Below, piece by piece: positions 1 to 14,363 of a stretch of 64,000 nucleotides of DNA. The notes beneath the pieces were generated by a model that was given only the letters and a program-made list of their open reading frames with translations, had not been told where the DNA came from and ran no database searches. This DNA is from Bugula neritina (Eukaryota > Bryozoa > Gymnolaemata > Cheilostomatida > Bugulidae), in the NCBI GenBank assembly GCA_964035545.1, contig OZ037767.1, forward strand, positions 23,045,128-23,109,127. Direction: 5' to 3'. Position 1 is the stretch's first letter; every line of letters begins with the position of its first letter. The position numbers were made by a program, and so were the translations under genes.

Positions 1-2207
1 ATGTGTTTCGTGAGGTTGGAAGCTTCTTCCCATAATGGCTCCACCCAGCAGTAGATCCGACAGTCTATCCAACAGAATGTTCAGACAATTATAAAATTAT
101 TTCGGCCAACATACTCATTGTATATCAATACCTCTTCATTATGTCATTAATATGCTTAACAAAGTGGTAACAAATTGTAATATAAAAATAAAGTTTTTTG
201 TAAAGCAGGTTGATTCAGAAGTACAAGGTGTAGAAGCTAAGTTGAGAATACAGTGTATAGTCTGGCTAGCTAAAACTTCAGCTAGAGTTGACATGAACTT
301 TACCACTAACAACCAAGTATGTCATAAAAGCTTTTTTTAACCAATCTGTCCTTTATTTAACATAGATATTTGGTTGATCAAAACATGCAATATTTCAACA
401 TTATATTTTATTTCTGGCAATCTTCTGGACTAATGGTACATACCTAGAAATAAGCAAAGCATTGTAGATATATATCTTCAAGAACACCTTTGCTTTATGA
501 TGAAATCCATAGTAAGGTCTACAAGCAAAATATAAGCAAAACACATCAATTCTGGTGTAAAGCATGGTTATTATAATTCCATGTAATAATGGTTGAACAA
601 CCAATTAAGTAACAAAGCCTCAAAAAAGAATAAAATGATATATATAAACAAAGAGACAACAGCTGTTAAATAATCAGTGGTATGATTGTGGAAAAAGCAA
701 TAACATGGTATAAATTAGTTGGATGCACCATACCATATTCGTCATTATAATCCAAATGCATAGCTATATTCAACAATTGCGATGTAAAAGCTTAAAAAAA
801 CACATCAATAAGGCCGTGGTTATGAGGTTAAGAGAAAGATCTGAGAGAGATGGCAGGAATGATATGGCAGCCAATTCAACTTAGAAGATGGGCATGAATC
901 ATGCATCTAGCTTGCACAGAGCATGTATGAAAAGAACAACGTATGAATAACATGTACAAGACAAATAGAAATATATAGAACAGTGGAAATGTAATTAGAA
1001 CTGGAGCATCACTCTGTGCTTAATTTGTTTCTGTTTTTGGCCATTATCAGCTTCATAACTACTAAAGAGACTCAAAGAAATGAGGTAAAAAGACATTCTG
1101 TTTGTGAAGGGTTGGATGAAGGACATCAGTGGAAGATTAAAATTTAAGGCTAATAGATAAAAGAAGCTGAGTATTCGAGTTTTACAACAGAAAAGAAGGA
1201 TTCATAGAAGCTAGCATTTCAAGAAAAGAAAACAATTACAGGAAAAAATGGGCTGATATATTTAGGGGTACTAATTTAAATTAGGTATGAAGGTATGGAA
1301 GAAAATTGTATGGCGTGAGGCCAATGGGAGCAGAAACTCAAACAAAAATAAAACAAACTACAAGTGGATGAAAATTCTGCAACAAGAATAAAGACTGAAA
1401 AGTTAGACAGAAACAGAAATAACAATCTTAGAAGCAATAAAAGTAGGAGAGCTATAAAGAAATGGGTGGAAAGATGTTAAGCAAGAATGCATTTAGTGAA
1501 GCTAATCTATGCTTTAATCTTACTAAAAGAGATTGCAGCCTAAATTTGATATCAAAGTATAAAAATAGTGGACGGGTGTTTTCTTCCACAAGCATAGCTA
1601 GTACTCACACGCCATGAACAACGTTGATACTGAAGACGTGTTGAGTGTACGAGTCAGGTCTACCCAGTGATATGTTCAAGGCACGGTCAATAGCGTGAGT
1701 CAGCCTCTGGAGGTACAGATCGTCTGGCTCAAACTCCAATGGAATGTATATATATGGAAAGACACCATGAACATGCATGCACATTCGCTTTCCTAAAATC
1801 ATACATAAACTCTAATGCACATCTGTTCCAGGTAGATAAAAGTCTGAAATTTAAAGCTTGAAGATAAGTTTTTTCTAGCTTTTCATCAGCAATTTAACAT
1901 CTCTATCACTTGCTTTGAAAATAGTAGCTACACGTCTTGAATAGTATATTACATGAAATACTGGTAAAAAAATTTCAATACAGCAAAGCACTCATAATTT
2001 ATTCATGAACTAAAAAATCCATGAAAAGATCTTTTCAATACCTTCACAGGTTACTCCAAACAAATGTAGCACAGGCACTCTCCGAGTGCTTGTCTTTCTA
2101 AATGATGAAAAGGTGGCATCTAAACCAGAAACTGGTTTCTCCAAAGAATTTTCTGTAGTTATAATTCTCATAGACAAAACCTTTGAGATCTCCTCATCCC
2201 CAGACAT
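1..2207 (-). CDS. REV3L: REV3L, DNA polymerase zeta catalytic subunit, N-terminal exons (partial)
   Basis: REV3L is the catalytic B-family polymerase subunit of Pol zeta and extends DNA past lesions in the nucleus. Four exons splice in phase on the minus strand: 2207-2042, 1792-1609, 518-444 and 64-1 (continuing left of the window), with introns of phase 1, 2 and 2. The 163 codons seen match the start of animal REV3L: MRIITTENSLEKPVSGLD, then VPVLHLFGVT, MHVHGVFPYIYIP, AIDRALNISLG, QHVFSINVV, PYYGFHHKAKVFLKIYIYN and GAIMGRSFQPHETH. The chosen ATG at 2207 has an in-frame TGA two codons upstream; the Met 12 codons later aligns better with the human start and could also be used. The polymerase and exonuclease cores lie outside the window. 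No lesion is visible in the coding part. Divergent to the MEGF6-like gene, 4.2 kb apart. Confidence 0.94.
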
Positions 2208-5200
2208 ATTGTATCAACATTTATCACCACAAGTCTGATAAAATAAAAAGCAAAAAGTTATTTTCCACTAAACTGAACATGTAGCTACCAAACAACACAA
2301 TTCAGAGAGGCAATAAAATTTCAAGTGAACACTAGATACAATAACATGACCAAGTACTTGCATGTTCTTTATAAATTAAAATGATGAGAGTAGGAGTTGA
2401 TTTAAGCTATTGATTGACTGGACAATCTTTGCCTGAAATGAAAATCGAACTATTGACTTGACTTTCCAAGGCTTTGACCTAGTTCTGATAGCATGTAATG
2501 CTAATGAGTACATTATCAAATTAAATCAAATAGAAATACTACTCTACAATACATGCTAATGAGTATGCTGTTAAATTAAATTAAAACAATGATCATTTTG
2601 CACTGTAATTGTACATGATATCAGGGCAACTATTACAGCAGTACAACTACCTTGCTACAAATAATTAGGTTTGTTGATAAAATAAGAACTGTGATTGAAT
2701 ATAAAAAAATGAATGATTCAACATGAAGAATAATATAAGAAAAAGCATAGCATATGTGGGGTAATGGCTAAAGCAAGCTAAATGGAAATTCTTTGAATTA
2801 AGTAAACTTTCCAAAAATAAACCAAATATGTCCCTACAACTATAGTATCACAGGCTATTATGCAAATAATTATAATTCATCAAAATAACTACTGTAAAAA
2901 TTAAATATTAAATTATAATTCAGACAACTATGGGCTATAAACAATCAACCAAGATCTTAACCACTATAATAATCAGCATCATTTAAACTATGACAGACTA
3001 CCAGTATGTTTGATAGAGCCATTGGTGTTACTGCTGCTCAATATCATAAACCATTAAAAAAATATAATTATCATGATTTTCATAATCATCACACGATTCA
3101 TGGCTGTAGCACATTGGCTATCATTTTTCAGAAGCCTATAAATTGAACTACAAAGCACAAGAGTCACTAAGAACAACTTTAAGACTATTGGTATTACTAT
3201 TTCTCTATTAGTATAAGTATCATTACTAATAAGTAATACTACAATACCAATATGTATGTGAATATCAATCTAGTTAGTAATATCCCTAGAATTATATAGA
3301 AGAATGAAAATAATTCATTATATGATATATGTATATACTCATACTGTCTATACTCACATTGTCTATTGATATTCCCATTATCACCCATATTAAAATTCTA
3401 TATTAAAATTTAGTTTTATACTTTTACTTTTAGGTTTTAAAATCACCTTGATATTCTTAAATTCTTATACTTAAAATTATACGTATGGTGATACTGATGG
3501 TTATCAATATTAAATTTATTATTCGTATTGACAATAAGAATAATTTTATATAAAACTAAAATTAAGAAATGAAATATAAATGAAATTCAATGAATTTGAT
3601 GAATTGATCAATTTGAATATGAGTGGTTAATTGTGAATAATTATTTATGAATCAATTTCAAATTTGTATTAACTATAAAAAGTATCATCCCAACTTAAAC
3701 TAAATATAAAATCAAATCAAATATGTGATGATCATTAAGCCTATGCTAATGTATATTCATAATCATATTGATGCTGATATTTAATAATTCATGCTGGAAG
3801 TGGAATACTAATCTGTAATCACTTCTAAAGTTCTAATGTAAATGTAATTCAAATATTAATAACTTGAATCACGAATACAAATTGAACATCAATATCAATA
3901 CGGATATCAATATTAAATTGACAATAATTCACTTACAACAAGTATCACAATGCCAATTGTACTACTACTTTTATTTTTAAACTTCCCCTTCAACTCAAGA
4001 CACTAACAGTAACAGGCTCGGACGTCCGAAATTTAAAGTGAAAGTGATGAAACTGAGTCTGATAGTCGAGGTTGATTAGTATCTATTATTATTAAAATTG
4101 AAATTATTTAATTACATATTTCTAAAATAAAATATAAAAGTGTTAACAATCATAATCATTATTTTATTAATCATTTATTTTTAATATTTTTAAAATTAAA
4201 TTTCAATTTAAATTAAAATATAAATTAGGTATCAACACTTTCATTATGATTATGATTAAATTCAATATTTAAAATAAAAATTAATAGTAATAGTAATACT
4301 AATACTAATAGTAATACTAATACTAATAGTAATACTTATACTAATACTAATAGTTAAAACTTAAATTCAAATAATTTATCAATATTAATAATAATATTAT
4401 AATTATTCTACAAAGAAATACAGAAGTTCTAAAAGGAGAATTGCAAGAAATAGTACTATTTACCAAAACAAAAATTAAGAAATTATCAAAGTATTTTTTA
4501 TATTGGAATGGTTATTAAAATTGAAACCAATACAGTTAGTTACAGAGATATTATACTCATATTGATGTACACAGAGTCAGATGCCATCTTTCATGTTGAT
4601 ATATGTAACACGGCGCTTGATTGGTTTAATTTCGCAGCTGCAAAATTCACGTGAAAGCTATGCACGCATTAGTCTAATAGAAGTTGTGTCCTCGATGCCA
4701 TCACTTCGAACCATTACAACTAACTTATCTTTATACAGTGAGCCATATGTAATTTTAGGCCTTTGGTAATTAAATAAGCCATTTAGATGGCACTGTGGCT
4801 GTACTCATGAGACCGGACAATTGTTATCGAATTCCTCATAAGTTATTAGCTATAACATTTTAGACATTAGAGAGTTGCTTCAAAGCAATATGTGACCCAT
4901 TGAACTATAACTATGATTTCAGTTCAGTGATGTGACCCTAGGTATAGAGGTTTTAGTACCCTCTATGATATATGATTGTGGCTTGCATCTAACAATTTAA
5001 ATTAATACCATTTACCATTATATAAAACAATCGGTAAATTACAATTAAAATTTAATTTAACCTCTATATTTAACTTTGGACAAGTGCGAGACTTTACCAA
5101 TAGCCATCTGTTTGAAATTTTAAATACCCGCTGCAATATTTATTTATTGGGATTGTTTTCTTTTCTCTTTTCGTATTGACATTACCATAGCGAATAAATG

Positions 5201-6440
5201 AGCTCCGTTAATTAAGCTACGCCCAATGATACGCCCCCAAAAATATTTCACGTGGTACAAGCTCCTAGTGTTGCCGTCTGCAAAATTGCACAGTGAAGAC
5301 GGGCTAGTCTGCATTAGTTATTACAATTAGGTAATATCGGTAAAAGTGTCGCTTGTCAGGTTATCTCATTCTAATTATAGCTGCGATAACTTTACCAAAC
5401 ATAAAGCTAGACAAAAAAGTATTCTATAAGCCTGTAGGCTTTGGCTTGTTGCTCATTTAGTTTAACAACTTCAGTTAGCCGAACAGCTGCACTTGGCAAG
5501 TGGCTTACAGGTACTGTTGGAGTAAGTTTGACTTGTCTATCTCAGTTTTAGTTTCGCTTCAATTTTTTAATCCTATAATTTTTATTATGCTATTTTGTTG
5601 AAATTATATTATACACCTTGACCAGTTAGTATTATTATCGTACACGTAAAATATAAAGACCATTAGGGTTAATATTGAGTAATCATAATATTATTTAGCC
5701 TATATAATTATTGACTAGAACTAGAAGTTACATTAGCAATCTTAGCATGTTGATAACCACCACGAGTAAAATAATTACTACAAATTTATAGTAGTTATCA
5801 ATATTTACATTATCATTATATCAATGTTTTGTCGGCTAATTTGTAATTAGTTTTCAACAACTAGAAGGGACTTACTTGACTATTGATGACAAATTTATTG
5901 AATTTAACCTTAAAATTAGGCTAATTTATTAGCAGTCCTCTGATTTATTCAAACAGTCTTATGATTATATATAGCTTATTTTAGTATTGCTACTAAAAGT
6001 AAATATTTCCTTTATGTTAGCATTTAGTTGTGCTACAGTTGTATATGTATATTGGGCAACCTAGTATGGAAATTGATATTATAACCTGCAAGCTCTTAGT
6101 ACAAGAATAGTCCAACACCATTTGTGAGAGTCAATTTCACCACACTGTATTATGTTTTCTTAGTAATGAATTCCACTGAACTTGCTTATCAACCTGATTA
6201 TATATTTTTATTGAGAAAATCTCTTACTTGTTTACTCTTTAAATTTATTTTATTTTATATTTTCATATTTTAGACCAGATGGAAAATACAACCTCTTGGA
6301 TGATGTTTTGTTGATATTTTTCAAGTTTACTATGCCCATAAACACAAAAAAGTAACTGGGCTCTATTAAAAGTGAGAAAGGCAGGAAGAAAATTGTTTAA
6401 ACCTTACTTCTGGATATTAACAAGAAAGTCAGCAACAAAA
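2208..6440. other. Intergenic DNA between divergent REV3L and MEGF6-like genes
   Basis: No coding exon recognised. The stretch is very AT-rich, with cryptic simple sequence at about 3100-4400, including an interspersed AATAGT/AATACT run at 4283-4354. It must hold the 5' UTRs and promoters of both flanking genes, but I cannot place them. Two loosely similar segments (around 4635-4680 and 5270-5325, sharing TGCAAAATT..CA..GTGAA) and an inverted CCAAT (GATTGG, about 4619) are possible regulatory sites, unproven. Confidence 0.6.
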
Positions 6441-9400
6441 ATGGATTTACAATTGAAAAATCAATTGCTTCAAGTAACCTTATGCTCAGCACTGCTTATC
6501 CTAACTAGATATGACGTTTTGGGGCAACAGACTGATGTGAATACTGGGCTATCTGTAGGCATGTAAGTAATTTACAAGCTTAGATTCTACTTGACAAATA
6601 CTACAACTGTTGCTCTTGGATTTGACTTATTGCAGCTTTCGCAGTTGCAGGGCCCTATTTTACTAATTTGCCATTTTATAGTGTTGAGTGTTGGCAAGCC
6701 AACACTCCAAATCAAAAGATAATAAATTGCTTATTTAAGCAGCAACAAAATTACAGCACTGTAGTTATGATGTGTTTTATGGCGTAGCTGATGCTTGTAG
6801 GCTACAGGTCTGGTATTTATGGTCCGTTAGACCACAGTATGCATGAGAGTCATCTGATTTGGCCTTGCCAAGTGCCACTTACTAAAGCAGTAAAATTTGC
6901 TCAGCAGGCTGATCTAGAAGCCAACAAATCATTGTCGCAATATTCTTATATACCAACTGAAGGCCCTACATTTATTGCTAATGCTCTCAGGCTAACTAAA
7001 TTTATTTAAGTTCTTATATATAGGTTCTGGGTGTTGTGTTGTGACTCCCCATTAGCCCCACTAGTGTAATAGTTAGTACTGTAGCTTGTAAGTTAAAAGT
7101 CTGAGAATCAATGCCAATTCAATGCCTGGAAGAGCAGAAGTTTTTACACTGGGTATCTACCTGGTGTCATCCTAGATATATGTTTCCCAATTAGACGCTA
7201 TTTATCAAAGGTTTTTTTCAAGTGGATTGCTGTAGTTTCTTCCCACTGACCCAATGGGTCTCATTTTTGAAGCAATAGTGTAGTGCGTCATGCATAACTT
7301 TGTTACATGATACACCTTAGTTATTTGAGTTGTGTGCAAATTCAAAACCGACCCTGATCTAACAGTCATTTGCAGTTTTCAAAACTAGCATGGCCTATAA
7401 CCCTCTCTCATCTACTAAATCAAAAAGTAAAAATTCAGAATAGAAGTTAAGCAGCCCTAAAGCTGGAAATTTGCATTAATAAAGTGTTTTGTCTGATAAT
7501 TTTCTGCCAATAACTGCAGTAGGATATTAGTTAAAATAGCACAAATTTTTAATGATTTTGATTCATAAAGATTGGCTATGGGCATATAGTCGTATAGCTT
7601 ATAAATGTTAATTTCGAACTGACTTGTTTTGGATAGTAAGTATAAGCTATTGAATAAATCTGTGAAGAGCTTTCCTGTATATATTATGTGGTCAGTTCTA
7701 AGGAAACAAACAATGTGTGTAAACACTGTTAGAGGTTTGTAATGAGATACCAGATTGTTTAGAAGCAAAACTTTTCTTTACATTGCTATAGTCTCTGGGC
7801 TTTATTACATGAAGCCGTTGGTGGTCAATTGCTCCAAGGATTTACTTTGATCTATTGCTAATTTATAGTAAGCTCATTGTCACCTAATTTTATAATTCCC
7901 ATTTATATTTTGTATAACTTCTCAACTGAAAGTTGTCATCACGAACTTCTTTGTGTAACATGGGAAGCTCTGTTTACAAAAACAATATAATTATGTTTAA
8001 CTAACTTTTATTCATGCTGCTGAATCATTGTAATTGTCAGCAGATACAGATAATTTCTTTCCAACCAGTAAAAATTGATGTGCAGTACTGTTTGGCCATC
8101 TAATTTTTGAGATCAGTCTTAATCCGGAGAACTCAATATATGTCTGTTGTGGAGTATTAGACAATGTTTTAAACAGCAGTGCAGCTGCAGAGATATTCTC
8201 AGCTCACTTGGATGAAATATTCCCTAATAATGCTTCATCTATCCTGATTTTGGACAGAGTGCATCCTAATGAATATAGCAGCTGGTTATCATGTGCATGT
8301 TAAATGTAATTCAAGTACAATTTTGATTTGGTTTGTCATCTGTCTATGATTTCTTTTGAAAGAAGGGAAGGTAAAGGAGTGACTCTTTTCTACAGCCAAT
8401 GCTAGTAGTAATCATAATTGTCCAGCCTAAACACATTGTTTAGGTTGGGGATATTGCATAAATTAAGCTATTTCATCGCGATAGCTTTGTGAATGGGAAA
8501 CGCTAATTTTGTGTGCTATCTTATCTAGTATGAATACATGCCCGCGATTAGAAGAGGCTAGCAGCTTTAAAATATATGGCTTACTCTACTAACTAACTCT
8601 GCAAAATTTCAGAGAGAAAAACAGTTTATGCGATTGCAGAGGGATTAACTGTAACTGTGTGAGTGATTAACTGTGAGTGGTTAACTGTGAGTGACTCTGT
8701 GAGTGAGTAGCTGCAAGTTTGCTGTCCTGTGATACGTACTGCTTATTCTAGCAAACTTTTCTTTGCTTTATAATATATCGTTGTGGTGTATGGCCCAGCC
8801 TTTTGACTAATAATAGGCATGGTGATTATTACTGAAAATTCAAGTTGCAAAGGCCTTTCATTGATCAGATGTGCAATTTAGGCATGAACCAGATTAGCTC
8901 TTTTCTTTCAAATACTCAAGTATAGCCAGGACTGTGTTGTTAAATCACTGGCTGGGGAAAATTAATGACTCCCAAAGACACGATCTTAATTGTTTTATAT
9001 ACTGTAATGCAATAAATAAATATGGCTGTTGTGGCCTATTACAAAAACCCCCAGGCTACCATTATAGTGCGATGCTTGCTTCGAATATATACTTGTAAGC
9101 AAAATTTGAACTTATCATTAGCTACCTGTCATTATCTACCTAATAAAATAAGATTCGGCAAATGGCTTTTAACTATAGAGAAATGTCTAGTGCTTTCAAA
9201 ATAAAACAGACTACCCTGTCATAAAAATATCTTAACTGAGTAGGCTAACTATAGTTCAAAAAATAATTTATATTTTCTGTGGATTGCTTTTTGGAAAACA
9301 CTTGCCTAGTATATGTGTATATTACCAGTATGTTGTTCTATTCTGCACAGCCAGCTAAAAACAAGCAAAGTGGGAAATTTAGCCTAGCGTCTAACTGGGA

Positions 9401-12400
9401 AGCGTCTCTCTGGGATGACTACGTATACTATCGTTTATTGGCTGTTAGTAAGCCTACAATACTGTAAAAAGTCACTCTGAATACCACAGCTACAACACAC
9501 CCAGGGGAAATAGTTGTAACTGAAAGAAATTCATGTTCCAAACATCATGCCATTATTGGCAGCATATTCTTAAACCTCAGTATGCAGACACCATTTCTTA
9601 GTATTTTCTGCTTTGTTAAGCTCAAAAGCTCATGTTTTGCAACGTGGGCTCCCCATATAATAGTGTGCACATTATTACAAATTTTTACTTACTAATAGTC
9701 TGAAGTTGAACATGTAGCATAAAAGACAAGCAATAACAGACTTTTCAAATGATGAGAGGAAGTAATTTTATGGTTTATCAGTTGTGGAGGAGGACTAGGT
9801 GTCAGATAAGAAAGTCAACGAAACCATTCCTTCAATTTTAAGTTCAAGGATGGATTATTAGTATTTTTCTTGCCAATCAACTCATTTATAAAATTCAACC
9901 AGCTGGCAGTTATCAGTTCTTTCCCCAAATAATTGAGTTCAATTTTCCAAGAATATTTTTGGTTGATTTAATTAGTGTGTTTGGACCAACAGGTGTTAGT
10001 CCTGTCTTGCTGTGACTCAGTAAATATTGTTCACTTTGAGTATCAGGCCGAGCTTTACTTCTTTTTAATATCATAGTTTATGCAGTTGATGTCTAAGGTT
10101 GTGGATTAATTAGCAGTGATAGGTTTACTCTGCACTGCTCCATAGCCATAGCTAAAGGTTGAAAGAAGCTAAAAGTCATTCACCAGGTGGCTTGACAGTT
10201 GGATTTGAAAAGCAATATGTAGCTATCATGATATGCTTTGGCTTATTTTATTGAAGGCCTAAAGTTCAGTTCTAAGTAGTGGCGTGGGCTTGAAACCACA
10301 TTGATACTGCCCTCCTGGTACATTAAAACCAGTGTATAGAGGAAATGTATTTATAAATCAGTATTTGGCTTCTTCAAATACTATTGCTAGAATTCCATTC
10401 TTTTAAATCTTTAAAATAATGAATAATAAAATATCACAGAATGTGGAATTTATAACATAAGTTTTGTGAGAAAAGTTATGAGTAGGCTTGTATGCTATAA
10501 AGGTTTATTCTACTGCATTAGACTCTACAAATGTATTATTCTTGCAGTTGCATGCAGATACAATATTTACCTAGCCGGATAACTTTATTTTTCTAGTTCT
10601 AATTCCCTCAACATTTGCTATTGTTTCTATTGTAATCAGTTTGAATTTTTCTATTATGACTGAGTAATATTTTCATGCTAACAAGTAACTTGCAGGTGTG
10701 CTTTTTCAAAGTTTTAACATTGCTGCAGGTGCTTGTTCCTCTTCATTGAAAAAGATTTAACAATAGTCTCTTGAGATGAAACTTATGAAAGAGTTATGGA
10801 AATTGCTCGAACTTGTGAACTATAAGTATTTATTACAAAATTATGCCAACCAAAGCAACCATAGCTATAGCAATATATAACAAATGATCATTGTCATGGT
10901 AGGCAATCCCTTTATAAATTAATGCCACAACGCGTTGTTCATGATTACTGCAGTCTCTTACTGTTATCTGCAGCCCAATATTTTCATCCACCTTGTTTTA
11001 ATTATTACTTGGAGGCAGCAAGTATAGTGTTACTCACAGAAGCACGCGATATGCCTGTTCCTTTGTCATCACCTCTTTCCTAGTTACTAAAAAGTGACTG
11101 AGTGCTTATATTTGTAACCCAACCTTTGAGTGTTCACATAGGATAGAGTTTCTATATTATTGAACATATATAATTCATTTAGGTTCTAATTACTTTAAAC
11201 TACACCGAAATTTATATTTTGTCATAAAATTTTATCCCCATTGTAAATTATTAACTAGTATTTCATAAAGTGATAATCAAATTATTATTTTTATCTCACT
11301 AATCCACATATGCTTCACCACATAAGTTATTTCAACACCATAATTTAAGTGGCCCTGTAGAGCAGATGGTTGTAAATAACAGCAGTATTTGTTTTCTTTA
11401 GTTCTTGGAGTGCAATTTGATTTTGGACTAAAGTTTATTTTGCTTGTAAAAGTTGGTTGGGCCACCCCACCATAGATTAGTGAATGTACTCCATAATTCG
11501 GCAATTATAGACAGTACTGTGCAGCCAACTCTACTATGATTATTGATATTACTGGTCAAATAGGTTCAGTCTTCAGCCTATGAAATACCTAACTGATTAT
11601 TAAACTGAAATCAGGTAATTGCTTATTAATTATTATTGATAATGATATTATTTGTGTGCATAAACCAAACAATTTATAGTGCGGAATTGTTAGCAAGATA
11701 AGTTTTATTTCTGCTAACGGTTCTTTTGTTGATTATCATGGGGTGCATCCCAGTGTTCACTGGAACTGCTGCTTCAGACTGGAATGTAGTAATAACTCTG
11801 ATAGCTAGACAGTGTATGTACAGTAGAGGCATGTTTGTGTTTCATGACATATAAATTTATACTTGACTGTATGCTGATGATAACAGCTCATGAGTCATGG
11901 GAAACTTATTGACAGTCTCCATATCCTCGGCTTGTTTACCCAGTGTCAATGATAGAGTTGTTTACTTTATGCTTAATTTTCTGCTGTTTCAACTGTTCTA
12001 ATAATATTAATAACCACCAGCTTCTATAATAGTCATGATAATGTAGACATAACGTTAGCATATAACTCTATAAGTCATATAACCATACTAAATGCCAATG
12101 TTACATATAGTTCAATATTACTTGGTCTAATAATCTTCATTTTGTAGTCACACAATCGCTACAGCTGTTTCTACTGTCTCTGCATGCATAAAATACTTGG
12201 AAATGTTTAGCTGCCAATGGCTAAATCATTTAGGAAACATAAACTGTATATAAAATAAACCAATTTTTTTCAGTTGATTCAGTATATTTCAGCTCATTTC
12301 AGGGTTTGGAAAACTTAACAAACTATTTAATGTACCAATTTTAATAAAAACCACTATTTTTAGCATAAAGATGCAATGTAAAACCTTTTCTTTGCATTTT

Positions 12401-14363
12401 GCTCTATATTCATTGATTCAAAATATCCCAGTCTAGGTTTATGAAGTGTAGACCAATTTAGATTGTTGAGAGTATTTTAATGAAAAAGTACTTTGCCTCT
12501 ATGCATGTATTGAGTGAGGCACCCGGTATTAGAAGACTTTTACATATTATTTGTTTTATGTAATAGATTAGAATATAATGTCTCTTGGGTGATTTGTTTA
12601 TATCTATACATGGATAAGCTATAAGAAGTTTGCAATGTCTTACAGGCCAAATGTGTGCTCATACAGAGAGGCTAGAATGGTTTCCACACAGAAGAAATGT
12701 GTCCAGATGTTTAGCAGAATGGAAAAGGTGTGGCAGAAGTGTGGTGCTGGTAATGCGGACTGGTGTGTAGGCTACCAGCGAAAGTGAGTCTATAGACTTG
12801 TACAATAAAAATTTACCTGCACAGTACAAATATAATACGCTGCATACAACATATAAATACTACAATAGACATTTATACTCATCAACTACATTAACCTCTC
12901 CCTATTCTACTAACTTAGAATGGTTAAATTTTTAAAAAAATTTCAAGCAGCAGCTCAAGCCTTGAACAGTTCAAGTCAAGTCCTGAGCATCCAGGCATTT
13001 TTCAGGAAAAATTAGTGACGCTATATGCTAAATATTTCTTCGACATTTGGCATAAATTAGCACTAAAATACATACGTTCATTTTGCCCAACTTGAATACT
13101 ATATTTTATGTCTGTTATGCAAGCATTGTACGTATATTTATTATTTTCCGTGCACATAAATTCAATACTGCATACTAAATTTGTACTCCAGTCTAGTATA
13201 ATATTATCTTTTTATTTGCAAGTGCTCCGACAGTTGTACATCTACACAGCAGCTAGTAGGTGACTAATGCAGATATAATGTTTGCTGAGCTGTAAAGTAA
13301 ATAATTTTTAAATGTTAAGCCAACTTTGGTAGGTCATGTTTGTGAACAGTATTTACATTGGAACACTTGATTTGGGTTATCTAGTTGAAGAGTTACTCCA
13401 ATGTTTGTAATTCAAAGTGACTAAATCCATTGATTATTCTCTCACATTATCTTCGATGCTTCATAGAAAGAAATGCACTAATGCCTTAAGAACTAGTTTC
13501 ATGTCTCTTTATGTTATTTGAGTTTTATATTGGGCATTAGTAAATAGTTCTAATGTAACATGTGTAACATGCAATCTCATTAGGCTGCAGTTCAGATAGA
13601 ACTTGAGTAGCATAGAAGGGTGGCTATGTCTACAGCCTGTTACCTTCATATTGAATTGCTATAGCTGACTACCCAAGTTATAGTTATACTAAATGGTAAA
13701 GCCCCAATTGTTTTATCTGCTCATTCTAGTATAGCTGGCCTAGTACCTGGCCAACAATTCAATTGGCAATAATATTCTAGCAGTTGATGAATTACTATCT
13801 AAAGCTACTGTCACATTTTTGAAGTAGTTAGTAGACAATACTGGGAATAGTGTAGTGTGGTTTCTATTGCATCTTAGCCTGTGATTTTCACCCAAATTGC
13901 ATATATATTTTATTATTCTTGGAATCAGCATATGCTGCTAATCATTCTAAATCTGTAAGCAATTTCTGTTTAAATATACGCTAGTCAAATTTTCTCTTTT
14001 TTTATTGCTATTGCTAAAGTATCAGTGAAAGTATTGTACGAGCAAATTATTTGATAAGACAACTCTAAAGTAGAATACACAATCACTTGATCAGCTATAA
14101 AAGTTTATCTTGAACCATGAATGTAGCAGAAGTTGTTAATATATCGATATAAATCATTTTATTATTTGATAATTACATTACATGCTATTATAATAGTGAT
14201 ATGATGAGATGAAAATATTTTGTCATGAAATTAAACTGTTATGTTCACTGCAGAACCTACTATTATATGACCTATAAGCCAAGCCTTCAGCCACAGTATG
14301 TTACAAAGTACAAGTGTTGTGATGGTTGGAGTCAAGTAGGAGCCTCCTTGGGCTGTGTCTACA
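6441..14363 (+). CDS. MEGF6: MEGF6-like exons 1-3: signal peptide and EMI domain
   Basis: Exon 1 (6441-6562) starts at the ATG of [11 protein letters not shown] and encodes a hydrophobic signal core (TLCSALLIL); a GTG-initiated extension upstream is not needed. It ends in phase 2 at GTAAGT. Exons 2 (12646-12783) and 3 (14254-14363) make the EMI domain: it opens with [10 protein letters not shown], has spaced cysteines in KKCVQMF, WQKCGAG and DWCVGYQRK, the Tyr-rich TYYYMTYKP, then the diagnostic KCCDGW and a final GC. EMI domains mediate multimerisation and protein contacts in emilins, multimerins and MEGF proteins. Intron 1 is 6.1 kb, typical of a regulatory first intron. Confidence 0.92.

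Noticed and set aside
4137-4262. Apparent large inverted repeat (AAGTGTTAACAATCATAATC against AACACTTTCATTATGATTATG)
   Set aside because: The two words occur in an order that does not form a continuous pairing; it is cryptic simple AT-rich sequence.
6372-6440. Upstream extension of the MEGF6-like exon 1
   Set aside because: It would begin at GTG, not ATG, and would place a charged stretch before the signal peptide.
6686-6707. Perfect 10-bp hairpin in intron 1 of the MEGF6-like gene
   Set aside because: Isolated, short, no T-run, no flanking structure and no homologous copy noticed; likely chance.
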